Source of the DNA: Longimicrobiales bacterium | GTDB taxonomy: Bacteria > Gemmatimonadota > Gemmatimonadetes > Longimicrobiales > RSA9 | Assembly: GCA_035461765.1 (NCBI GenBank) | Contig: DATHUY010000096.1 | Span: 1-55,879 of the forward strand | DNA length: 55,879 nucleotides | Direction of reading: 5' to 3' | Part shown: piece by piece, positions 9,010 through 16,322 of the stretch | Layout of the letters: each line of letters begins with the position of its first letter | Numbering within the stretch: position 1 is the stretch's first letter | The notes under the pieces: generated by a model | What the model was told of the DNA's origin: nothing | Databases searched by the model: none | Seen by the model: the letters and a program-made list of their open reading frames with translations, nothing else | Position numbers and translations under genes: made by a program

Positions 9010-10770
9010 ATGACGCCCGACAGCATGTCGCTCGGGCTCGACCCGCGGAACACGTTCGACAGCTATATCGTCGGCACGGCCAACCGTCTCGCGGCGGCTG
9101 CCGCGAAGCGTGTCGCGGAAGCGCCGGGCGCTGCCTACAACCCGCTGTTCCTGTATGCGGAGTCCGGCCTGGGCAAAACGCACCTGATCATGGCGATCGG
9201 CAATCACATCCATCGCGTGCACGAGAACATCGAGGTCGTTTACGACACGCTCGAGCACCTGATGGAAGGCGTGATGGAGGCCATCCAGGCAGGTGATCGC
9301 GATGCGTTCCGTGCTCGTCTGCGCGGCGCATCGGTGCTGCTGCTCGACGACGTGCAGTTCCTGGCCGGTCGGCGCGGTGCTCAGGAGGAGCTGTTGCGCT
9401 CGTGGGACGCGCTGACCGCCCGGGGCGGACAGGTCGTGCTCGCGAGCGATCGGCCGCCGGCGGAGATCGACGGGCTCGATCAGCGGCTGCTGTCACGGTT
9501 CTCGGGTGGCCTCATGGCGGACCTGAGCGTGCCGGACTACGAGACGCGCGTCGCCATCGCGCGCCACAAGGCCGAGGAGCGTGGGCACCTGCTGTCGGCG
9601 GGCGTGGCCGAGGCGCTGGCAAAGCATGCCTTCGGCAACGTGCGCGAGTTGCAGGGCGCGCTGAACCGGATCATCGCGGTGCAGGAGCTCGACCGGCGGC
9701 CGGTGAGTGCAGAAGAGGTGGCTGACCTGCTGGGCCGGCCTGCGGAGCTTAGCGGCCGCGACGAGTTCGGTTCGTTCATGGAGGAGGTCACGGGCACGCT
9801 CGGCCAGGCGATCCCTCCCGCGACACCCGAGCAGCGGATCGCCGATGCGGTCCTGCGGTGGGAGGCTGAAGGGTACCGGACGCGGAAGCTCGAGGCGGTG
9901 CTCGATGAGGAGCTGACGGACGAGGCGGCCGACGAGCTGCTGGCAAACTTCGAGGAGACGGTCACCCGGCTGCGCGACATTGCGGCGAAGATCCGTGAGC
10001 TCGATCCGGCCGCGTCGGAGCTTTCACGCCTCGACGTGCTGCGCAATCCCGATCGTATCGAGGAGGCGGAGTCCATCCTCGAGCAGGTGCGCGAACGCAT
10101 GCGTCCGCTTCCGCCGGCGCCCGACGAGCCGCGCTTCGAGCAGCTGACACTCGATCGCGAGCTGCTGGCCGTCAGGGCGGCGCGCGCCGTCGCGCAGCAG
10201 CCGGGTGACCGCTACAACCCCTTCTTCGTCCACGCGCCGGCGGGTGCTGGCAAGACATCGCTCGTCACGGCACTCGCGCTGCTCTTCAGGGAACGGGATC
10301 GCGACGCCGAGATCGGGTTCCTCACGGGTGAGGACTTCGCGGCCGAACTGATCGGCGCCCTGAAGCGCAATCAGGTCGACAGCTGGCGTGCGCGCTACCG
10401 CCGGGCGCGACTTCTCATCATCGATGGCATCGACCCGCTGGGGCAGACGGAGCGCGCGCAGGAGGAGCTGTTCCATTTCTTCGATAATGCCCGGCGCGCC
10501 GGTGTGCAGCTCGTCTTCACTGCGGACCGGCCGCCGCACGAGCTCAGTGGATTCGAGGACCGTCTGCGGACACGGCTGGAAAGCGGCCTGGTGGTGGACC
10601 TGAAGCCGTCGGCGCCGGATGAGAGGCTGGGCGCGGAGCTCGATGAGGTCGCAGAGAACGAGGGGGCTGGCGAGCCGGACCTCCAGGTCGATGACTGGTT
10701 CCTGAACCGCGAGAAGCTGCTGTGGCATTGGCCCTACCTGCAGGACAGTCTCGTGCAGGATCTGGAGTAG
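9010..10770 (+). CDS. Tandem DnaA-like AAA+ protein
   Basis: A 586-residue protein with two DnaA-type AAA+ modules. Module 1 (about 14-245) is close to DnaA domain III: NTFDSYIVGTANRLA, Walker A ESGLGKTH (51-58), Walker B LLLDDVQF (110-117), LLSRFSGGLMADL (160-172) and the lid motif NVRELQGALNR (210-220). A helical linker with RWEAEGYRTRKLE and coiled-coil-like segments spans about 270-365. Module 2 (about 377-535) has Walker A PAGAGKTS (410-417) and Walker B LIIDG (469-473). Its second acidic residue is replaced by Gly and the lid is missing. There is no DnaA domain IV helix-turn-helix, so it should not bind DnaA boxes. A Trp-rich C-terminal tail (WFLNREKLLWHWPYL) ends the protein. This is not the chromosomal initiator. 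ATG 9025 is an alternative start. Role unknown. Confidence 0.88.
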   Translation: MTPDSMSLGLDPRNTFDSYIVGTANRLAAAAAKRVAEAPGAAYNPLFLYAESGLGKTHLIMAIGNHIHRVHENIEVVYDTLEHLMEGVMEAIQAGDRDAFRARLRGASVLLLDDVQFLAGRRGAQEELLRSWDALTARGGQVVLASDRPPAEIDGLDQRLLSRFSGGLMADLSVPDYETRVAIARHKAEERGHLLSAGVAEALAKHAFGNVRELQGALNRIIAVQELDRRPVSAEEVADLLGRPAELSGRDEFGSFMEEVTGTLGQAIPPATPEQRIADAVLRWEAEGYRTRKLEAVLDEELTDEAADELLANFEETVTRLRDIAAKIRELDPAASELSRLDVLRNPDRIEEAESILEQVRERMRPLPPAPDEPRFEQLTLDRELLAVRAARAVAQQPGDRYNPFFVHAPAGAGKTSLVTALALLFRERDRDAEIGFLTGEDFAAELIGALKRNQVDSWRARYRRARLLIIDGIDPLGQTERAQEELFHFFDNARRAGVQLVFTADRPPHELSGFEDRLRTRLESGLVVDLKPSAPDERLGAELDEVAENEGAGEPDLQVDDWFLNREKLLWHWPYLQDSLVQDLE

Positions 10771-10771
10771 C

Positions 10772-12394
10772 ATGGCGATCAAGGGCAGTCTCAAGGAAGC
10801 GAGCCTGGCGGACGTATGCCAGCTCCTCGCGCTCGGTCAGAAGTCCGGCTGCCTCTCCGTGGCGGATGGCTCGCGTTTCGGTCAGATCTATTTCGAGCGC
10901 GGCCGCATCACGTACGCCCGTATCGTCAACCGTCGCGACCGGCTGGGTGACATTCTGGTCAGGGAGGGCGTGCTGGCACAGCGCCAGCTCGAGCAGGTCC
11001 TCGAGCACCAGGCCCGTGAGCCCGATCGCCGGGTGGGCGAGCTTCTCGTTTCCTACAATCACATAACGAAGTCGGAGCTGAAGCATTACATCCGGCTGCA
11101 GATCGAAGAGGCGATCTACCACCTGTTCACGTGGTCGCGCGGCAACTTCTTCTTCGAGCCCGACGCCACGCCGGATGAAGCGGATTTCGTCGTCACGATC
11201 AATCCGGAGAGCCTGCTGCTCGAGGCCGCTCGTCGCGTCGACGAGTGGAGCATGATCGAGAAGAAGATCCCGTCGCTCGATCTGCTGTTCGACGTCGAGC
11301 ATGATCGCGTGCGTGCTTCCCATGTGCAGCTGACGCCCGAACAGGAGCAGATCCTGCCGCTGGTCGATGGAACGCGGACCGTGCAGGAGGTCGCGGATCA
11401 GACACGGCTCGCGGAGTTCGATGTCGGCAAGGCGCTGTTCGGTCTGATCCAGGCCGGCTTCGCCCATCGCGTGGGGCGCAAGGCCGAAGAAACGGTGCGC
11501 GGGCGCGAGGCTGAGCTGCAGGAGCGACGGAATCTCGGCGTCGCATTCTACCGTACGGGAATGCTCGAGGATGCGTCCCGCGAATTCGATCGAGTGCTCG
11601 AGCTGGACGACCGCGACTTCGTCGCACGCTACCACCTCGCTCTCATCGGCATGCGTGAGCAGCGGTATCGTGATGTGGTGCGCCAGCTCCGGCTGCTGCT
11701 CGAGGAGCGCGGTGCGCACTACGGCGCATTCGTGAACATGGCCCTCGCCCTTCGCTGGCTCGAGCGGCCGGCCGACGCGCTGCTCGTGCTCGACGAGGCG
11801 GAGGCCGTGAAGCCGGGCATGGCAGCGACGGAGCTCGCGCGCGGCATCGCTCTGCTCCATACCGGGCGCTACTTCCAGGCGCGCTCGGCATTCGATGAAT
11901 ATCGCGCGCGACTGAAACCGGATACGCGACCCGCCGCGGACTACTTCTACTTCGGCGCGCTCAACCTGGCCGCGATGGATCAGCTGAACGAAGCGGAAGC
12001 GCTGGTCGCGCAGGGCCTCGACAGCTATTCGGATTCGGCACCGCTGCTGCTGCTGCTGGGTGTCATCAGCGAGCGGCGCGGCGACCTCGAGAACGCCGAC
12101 CGCTCGTATCGGCACGCGCTCGATGAGGACCCGACGCTCGCACAGGCGCACAAGAACCTCGGCGATGTGGCGTACCGCCGCGCGTCGCATGAAGAGTCGC
12201 TCCAGCACTACCTGCGCGCCGCGGAGCTGGATCCGCGCCTCGGCGATGACGTGTTCGCCCGCATCGGTAACCTCTACTACAAGGCTCGCAGCTTCGATTC
12301 AGCCGTGCAGTACTGGCAGAAGGCGCTGCAGCTGAATCCTGACAACGCGATCGTCCGCAATAATCTGGAGATCGTCGCCAATGCTTCCGGGTGA
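10772..12394 (+). CDS. PATAN (DUF4388) domain protein with long TPR array
   Basis: A 540-residue paralogue of the 5414 product. Residues 1 to about 155 are PATAN/DUF4388 (MAIKGSLKEASLADVCQLLA, hairpin SGCLSV, then YFERGRITYARIV and the helical insertion LGDILVREGVL). About 190-240 is a winged-helix-like segment (TRTVQEVADQTRLAEFDVGK). About 245-540 is an array of TPR units such as HKNLGDVAYRRASHEESLQH. It lacks a signal peptide. The start lies one base after the AAA+ stop, and the end overlaps cheR by 14 bases. As with the other PATAN protein, it may link upstream signalling to an assembly platform. No enzymatic motif is visible. Confidence 0.9.
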   Translation: MAIKGSLKEASLADVCQLLALGQKSGCLSVADGSRFGQIYFERGRITYARIVNRRDRLGDILVREGVLAQRQLEQVLEHQAREPDRRVGELLVSYNHITKSELKHYIRLQIEEAIYHLFTWSRGNFFFEPDATPDEADFVVTINPESLLLEAARRVDEWSMIEKKIPSLDLLFDVEHDRVRASHVQLTPEQEQILPLVDGTRTVQEVADQTRLAEFDVGKALFGLIQAGFAHRVGRKAEETVRGREAELQERRNLGVAFYRTGMLEDASREFDRVLELDDRDFVARYHLALIGMREQRYRDVVRQLRLLLEERGAHYGAFVNMALALRWLERPADALLVLDEAEAVKPGMAATELARGIALLHTGRYFQARSAFDEYRARLKPDTRPAADYFYFGALNLAAMDQLNEAEALVAQGLDSYSDSAPLLLLLGVISERRGDLENADRSYRHALDEDPTLAQAHKNLGDVAYRRASHEESLQHYLRAAELDPRLGDDVFARIGNLYYKARSFDSAVQYWQKALQLNPDNAIVRNNLEIVANASG

Positions 12395-13319
12395 GCGGCC
12401 ACGACCGGGCACCAGGCAGCAGGACAGCGCGCACGCATCCCGACCGGCCCCCGCGGACGGCAGTGAGCGCCTGCTCACGCCGGTGCCTCCGCTTCCGCTC
12501 GCCCACGGCGACCTGAGTGAGACCGACGCCGCCGAACTGCGTGCGCTGAAGCAGCAGATCCAGTCGAGCGTGGGGTTTTCCTGCAACGGTTACAAGGAGC
12601 GCTGTCTGCGGCGCCGCATCGCCGTACGGATGCGAGCACGGGGCGTGCACACATACCGCGATTACGGGACGCTTCTGAGTGCCGATGGCGCCGAGTACGA
12701 GCGGCTGGTGGACACGCTGACGATCAATGTGAGCAAGTTCTACCGCAATCCCGAAGTGTGGGAGATGCTGACACGCCGAATACTGCCGGATCTGTGTGCG
12801 CGGCCCGATCCGGTCATTCGCATCTGGAGTGCTGGCACCGCCAGTGGCGAGGAGGCTTACTCCGCATCGATCATGGTGCAGGAGTATGCGCAGGAGCACG
12901 GCGAGGATTGCGGCCGCTTCGACATCCTGGGAACGGACATCGATCGCGACAGCCTGGCGTATGCCGCGCGTGCGGAATACACGGACTTTGCGATGACGGA
13001 CATCGATCCTGAGCTGAGGGATCGCTGGTTCGAGCATGACGGACTGCACCGCCTCCGGACCGAAGCGCGGCGCAACGTCCGCTTCGAGACGCTCGATCTC
13101 ATTCGCGATCCGTTCCCGAATAATCAGCATCTGATTTTCTGCCGCAATGTGATCATCTACTTCGAACGTGCGGTGCAGGAGGACCTGTTCCGGCGTTTCC
13201 ACGAGGCGCTCGTGCCGGGCGGTATCCTGGTGCTCGGCAAAGTCGAAGCGCTGTTCGGTTCACCCGCCGGACTGTTCCAGTCGCTGGCAAACCGCCAGCG
13301 CATCTTCCGCAGGGCATGA
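12381..13319 (+). CDS. cheR: Chemoreceptor methyltransferase CheR
   Basis: A 312-residue protein with an N-terminal extension of about 50 low-complexity residues and then the CheR fold. The alpha-helical N-domain has GYKERCLRRRIAVRMRARG, and the SAM-binding Rossmann domain has IRIWSAGTASGEEAYSAS and LGTDIDRDSL. FCRNVIIYF is the signature strand near the active site. Known role: SAM-dependent methylation of receptor glutamates, opposed by CheB. The receptor substrate is not in this window. The ATG at 12381 overlaps the previous gene by 14 bases; a later start would trim the extension, which has no match of its own. cheD begins inside the cheR stop (ATGA). Confidence 0.94.
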   Translation: MLPGERPRPGTRQQDSAHASRPAPADGSERLLTPVPPLPLAHGDLSETDAAELRALKQQIQSSVGFSCNGYKERCLRRRIAVRMRARGVHTYRDYGTLLSADGAEYERLVDTLTINVSKFYRNPEVWEMLTRRILPDLCARPDPVIRIWSAGTASGEEAYSASIMVQEYAQEHGEDCGRFDILGTDIDRDSLAYAARAEYTDFAMTDIDPELRDRWFEHDGLHRLRTEARRNVRFETLDLIRDPFPNNQHLIFCRNVIIYFERAVQEDLFRRFHEALVPGGILVLGKVEALFGSPAGLFQSLANRQRIFRRA

Positions 13320-13855
13320 CGGACGAGAAGCGGCGCTCGCGGCGTATCCTGGCGGAGTTCCGTGCGGAGGCGGTGGATCACGTGCCGGTCCATATCGGCG
13401 ATGTGAAAGTGGCGGACGGGTCGAGCCTGCTGTTCACTGTCGGCCTCGGCTCCTGTGTGGCGATCGCCCTGTACGACCCCTATGAGCGCATCGGCGGTCT
13501 GGCGCACGCCATGCTGCCCCACCCGGATACCGGCCGGCGGGATGCGCCTCCCGGCCGGTTCGCGACCACGGCCGTCAGCGCGCTCGTCGAATCGATGGAG
13601 GTGCGTGGTGCATCACGAAGACGGTTGTACGCCAGACTCGCGGGCGGCGCCTCGATGTTTCGCGACATTCTCGATCGTGAAGGGCTGAAGCTGGGCCGGC
13701 GCAATGTCGACGCCGCACACGACGCGCTGTCGAGCCTGGGCATTCCGGTCCGGGGTGAGGATGTGCTCGGGACGTATGGCCGCTCCGTGTTCCTGCGCAC
13801 CAGTGATGGTCAGCTTCTGGTCACCTCCGTGAACCACGACGATGTCCTCATCTGA
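13316..13855 (+). CDS. cheD: Chemoreceptor glutamine deamidase CheD
   Basis: A 179-residue CheD. The catalytic triad is visible with exact family spacing: Thr41 and Cys47 in FTVGLGSCVA, and His64 in GGLAHAMLP. Thr-to-Cys is 6 residues and Cys-to-His 17, as in Thermotoga CheD. Known roles are deamidation of receptor glutamines to glutamates and binding to CheC, where it stimulates CheY-P dephosphorylation. CheC is present at 2112, so both functions can operate here. The gene overlaps cheR by 4 bases and cheB by 14 bases, forming a compact adaptation block (R-D-B). Confidence 0.95.
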   Translation: MTDEKRRSRRILAEFRAEAVDHVPVHIGDVKVADGSSLLFTVGLGSCVAIALYDPYERIGGLAHAMLPHPDTGRRDAPPGRFATTAVSALVESMEVRGASRRRLYARLAGGASMFRDILDREGLKLGRRNVDAAHDALSSLGIPVRGEDVLGTYGRSVFLRTSDGQLLVTSVNHDDVLI

Positions 13856-14921
13856 GCGCCGCGTGCGCCGCGTCCTGATCGCGGATGACAGTGAGCTGAT
13901 GCGGTCCATGCTGCGCGAGCAGATCATGCACACGGGCGGCTTCGAGATTGCCGGTGAAGCGGCGACGGGGTACCAGGTGATCCGAATGGTGCACGAGCTC
14001 GATCCGGACATCATTACACTGGATCTCGCGATGCCCGATCTCGGCGGCGTCGAGGCACTCGACTACATACTGAGTCAGGCTCCCCGTCCGGTGATCATCA
14101 TCTCCGCGCACGACCGCAGCCTGGCGGATCCCGCGCTCAATGCCATGGTCTCCGGCGCCGCCGTCGAGTTCGTGACCAAGCCGAACGGCAGCTCGATCGA
14201 GGAAGCGGTCGCGTTCCGTAACCGTCTCTATCAGGCCCTCCGCGCCGCTGCGGTGGCGCATCTTCTGAATCTGCCGCGCCGCATTCAGCTGGCACAGAGC
14301 AAGGTGCCCCGAGCACCGGGTACTGCTCCCCCTGCGCGCTGCGCCGTAGTGATCGGTGCGTCGACAGGCGGGCCGCGCGCATTGGCCGAGATCGTACCCC
14401 GGCTCGCCGCGGACACGCCGGCCGCCGTATTCATCGTGCAGCACATGCCGCCGCTGTTCACATCGGCGTTCGCGCGGCGGCTCGATCAGATCTGCGCACT
14501 CCCGGTGCGCGAGGCGGAGGATGGCGAGACCGTGCACGAGGGTGTGGTATACGTGGCGCGCGGCGGGTTCCATCTCGATCTGCAGCGCGATGCGGGTGAA
14601 GTGCGCATCGTGCTGAGCGATGCAGCACCCGTCTGGAATGTGAGGCCGGCCGCCGACGTGCTGTTCCGCGCAGTCGCGCGCACGTTCGGTCCTGCGAGCG
14701 TGGGCGTGGTTCTGACGGGCATGGGACGCGATGGTGCCGACGGCCTCAGAGCCATCGCAGAAGTTGGAGGCAGCACCCTCGCGCAGGACGAGGAATCGAG
14801 TGTCATCGCAAGCATGCCGCGGGCGGCGGCGCCTCATGCGCAGCGGATTGTCAGTCTGAGCGAGCTCGGCGGCGAGATAGTGCGACAGGCGTTGCTGCGC
14901 TCGCGTGCGCGGGCTGGATGA
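13842..14921 (+). CDS. cheB: Chemotaxis methylesterase CheB
   Basis: A 359-residue two-domain protein. The receiver domain (about 8-130) has the acidic pair Asp15/Asp16, phospho-acceptor Asp61 in TLDLAMPDLGG and the conserved Lys in VTKPNG. The methylesterase domain (about 168-355) has the catalytic triad Ser174 in GASTGGP, His201 in VQHMPP and Asp297 in GMGRDGAD. Phosphorylation by CheA relieves inhibition by the receiver and activates removal of receptor methyl groups, giving adaptation feedback. It is the last recognisable member of the signalling operon. The next gene starts 50 bases downstream and may or may not be cotranscribed. Confidence 0.95.
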   Translation: MSSSERRVRRVLIADDSELMRSMLREQIMHTGGFEIAGEAATGYQVIRMVHELDPDIITLDLAMPDLGGVEALDYILSQAPRPVIIISAHDRSLADPALNAMVSGAAVEFVTKPNGSSIEEAVAFRNRLYQALRAAAVAHLLNLPRRIQLAQSKVPRAPGTAPPARCAVVIGASTGGPRALAEIVPRLAADTPAAVFIVQHMPPLFTSAFARRLDQICALPVREAEDGETVHEGVVYVARGGFHLDLQRDAGEVRIVLSDAAPVWNVRPAADVLFRAVARTFGPASVGVVLTGMGRDGADGLRAIAEVGGSTLAQDEESSVIASMPRAAAPHAQRIVSLSELGGEIVRQALLRSRARAG

Positions 14922-14970
14922 TACGGGTGTGCTCGTGCGCACGGCGCGTGATGCCGCACCGTGACCGCCT

Positions 14971-16026
14971 GTGACTGCGGGCACCGCCCGATTCGTGCGT
15001 GCGGGCATCCTGCTGCTCGCGACGGTGCTCCTGAGCGGGCAGGCCGCGGCGCAGCAGGGTGATGTACGGCGCGGCGATGTGGTGATCCGTCACTGGCCGG
15101 GGCAGGCGCGGCTGGCCGAGTCGCTGCTGCCGCCCGAGACCGGTCTGAGCTTTCGTGGACTGCCGCCGGATGTGCTTCAGCGCGGCAGTGATGTGATCGT
15201 ATTCCTGGCGCCCGATCCTGCCCGGTTCGACTCGCTGACGGGCGGGCGGGCGCCGGAGTGGGGCGCAGGCGTCGCCATGCCGCAGGCCGGCATTATTGTC
15301 ATTCCGGGTTACGTCTCGTCGCGAACGGGAACGCACGAGCTGCCGCAGATCCTGCGACACGAGCTCGCGCATGTGGCTTTGCAACGGCACCTCGGCAGTG
15401 CGCTCGTCCCGCGCTGGGTCACGGAGGGATACGCGACGTGGTCGGCCGGTCAGCTCGACGTGGACGCCGGGTGGCAGCTCCGGCTCGCGCTGGCGACGAA
15501 GCGCGCCCCGCCACTGGACTCGCTCACGCTGGACTGGCCGCTGCTCGCAACGGACGCGCGCATTGCCTACCTGCTGTCGGCCAGTGCAGTGCAGTACCTG
15601 TACACGCTCGGCACGCCAGAGACGTTCGAGCGCTTCCTCGCGACCTGGGCGGAGTCCGGCGACTTCGAGGCGTCCCTTCGGGAGATCTATGTCCTGTCGT
15701 CGCCCCAGTTCGAGCGCCTCTGGCGTGCCCATGTGAAGCGGCGCTTCGGCTGGCTTCAGGTGCTTGCGCAGACCGCGTTCATCTGGGTCATTGCCACCAT
15801 GCTCGTTCTCGCGCTCTTCGTCATCCGGCGTCGGCGCGACCGGCGGCGACTCGACCAGCTGCGCGCTACCGAACTACCCGACTCCCCGGCGTACTGGATG
15901 GAGAACGGCGATTCTGAAGGCGGATTCGCGTCCGGTCATGACGCTCCGCGCCCGGACGTGCCGCCCGGTCCTGAGCGGTCACCGGATGCAGGTGGGGAAC
16001 CGCCGCCGCGGCACCCGCCCGGATAG
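14971..16026 (+). CDS. Membrane-anchored gluzincin metallopeptidase (peptidase MA-like)
   Basis: A 351-residue envelope protein. An N-terminal signal peptide (RAGILLLATVLLSGQAAA) precedes an extracytoplasmic domain with the zinc motif HELAH (130-134) and a downstream Glu152 in RWVTEGYATW. This HExxH-x-E layout is typical of gluzincins and the peptidase MA family. A single transmembrane segment at about 264-285 (FIWVIATMLVLALFVI) is followed by a basic stop-transfer and a Pro/Gly/Asp-rich cytoplasmic tail. Start is the GTG at 14971, the first codon giving the complete signal peptide. Substrate is unknown. Its position 50 bases after cheB may be coincidental. Confidence 0.82.
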   Translation: MTAGTARFVRAGILLLATVLLSGQAAAQQGDVRRGDVVIRHWPGQARLAESLLPPETGLSFRGLPPDVLQRGSDVIVFLAPDPARFDSLTGGRAPEWGAGVAMPQAGIIVIPGYVSSRTGTHELPQILRHELAHVALQRHLGSALVPRWVTEGYATWSAGQLDVDAGWQLRLALATKRAPPLDSLTLDWPLLATDARIAYLLSASAVQYLYTLGTPETFERFLATWAESGDFEASLREIYVLSSPQFERLWRAHVKRRFGWLQVLAQTAFIWVIATMLVLALFVIRRRRDRRRLDQLRATELPDSPAYWMENGDSEGGFASGHDAPRPDVPPGPERSPDAGGEPPPRHPPG

Positions 16027-16093
16027 TGGCGGAGGCGTAGCGCACCCACTCCCCTGAGCTTGACGCAACCCGTGACAGGATTAGCTTTCCCGC

Positions 16094-16303
16094 ATGGCTA
16101 CCAGAAATCGCAGAAAGAGCGCAGCGGCCGCGGAGCCGCACGCATCACTGAAGTTCTCGCCGATCAACGGAGTGCTCCTGGTGCTCGGCCTCGCCGCAAT
16201 CACGCTGGGATACGTCATGCTCGCCCGCGGCTCGACTGTCGGTGCACCGCTGCTGCTCGTGCTCGGCTACGCCGTCCTGGTCCCGCTCGCGATCATCCTC
16301 TGA
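16094..16303 (+). CDS. Small membrane protein with two transmembrane helices
   Basis: A 69-residue protein. A basic N-terminus (MATRNRRKSAAAAE) is followed by two hydrophobic helices (GVLLVLGLAAITLGYVML and LLLVLGYAVLVPLAIIL) joined by ARGSTVGAP. The layout resembles short DUF3098-type membrane proteins. The ORF is short but the clean positive-inside charge pattern, an ATG start and separation from the neighbouring genes support it being real. It is followed by a convergent MFS gene 19 bases away. Function unknown. Confidence 0.7.
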   Translation: MATRNRRKSAAAAEPHASLKFSPINGVLLVLGLAAITLGYVMLARGSTVGAPLLLVLGYAVLVPLAIIL

Positions 16304-16322
16304 TCGTCAGGCCCGAGCCGCG

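Noticed and set aside
9010-10770. Chromosomal dnaA gene and replication origin
   Set aside because: The protein lacks the DnaA DNA-binding domain IV, carries two ATPase modules, and no DnaA-box cluster or dnaN/gyr neighbours are present.
10544-12208. Minus-strand open frame (554 codons) opposite the second PATAN-TPR gene
   Set aside because: A shadow of a confident coding gene; composition is that of an antisense GC-rich frame and no motif is visible.
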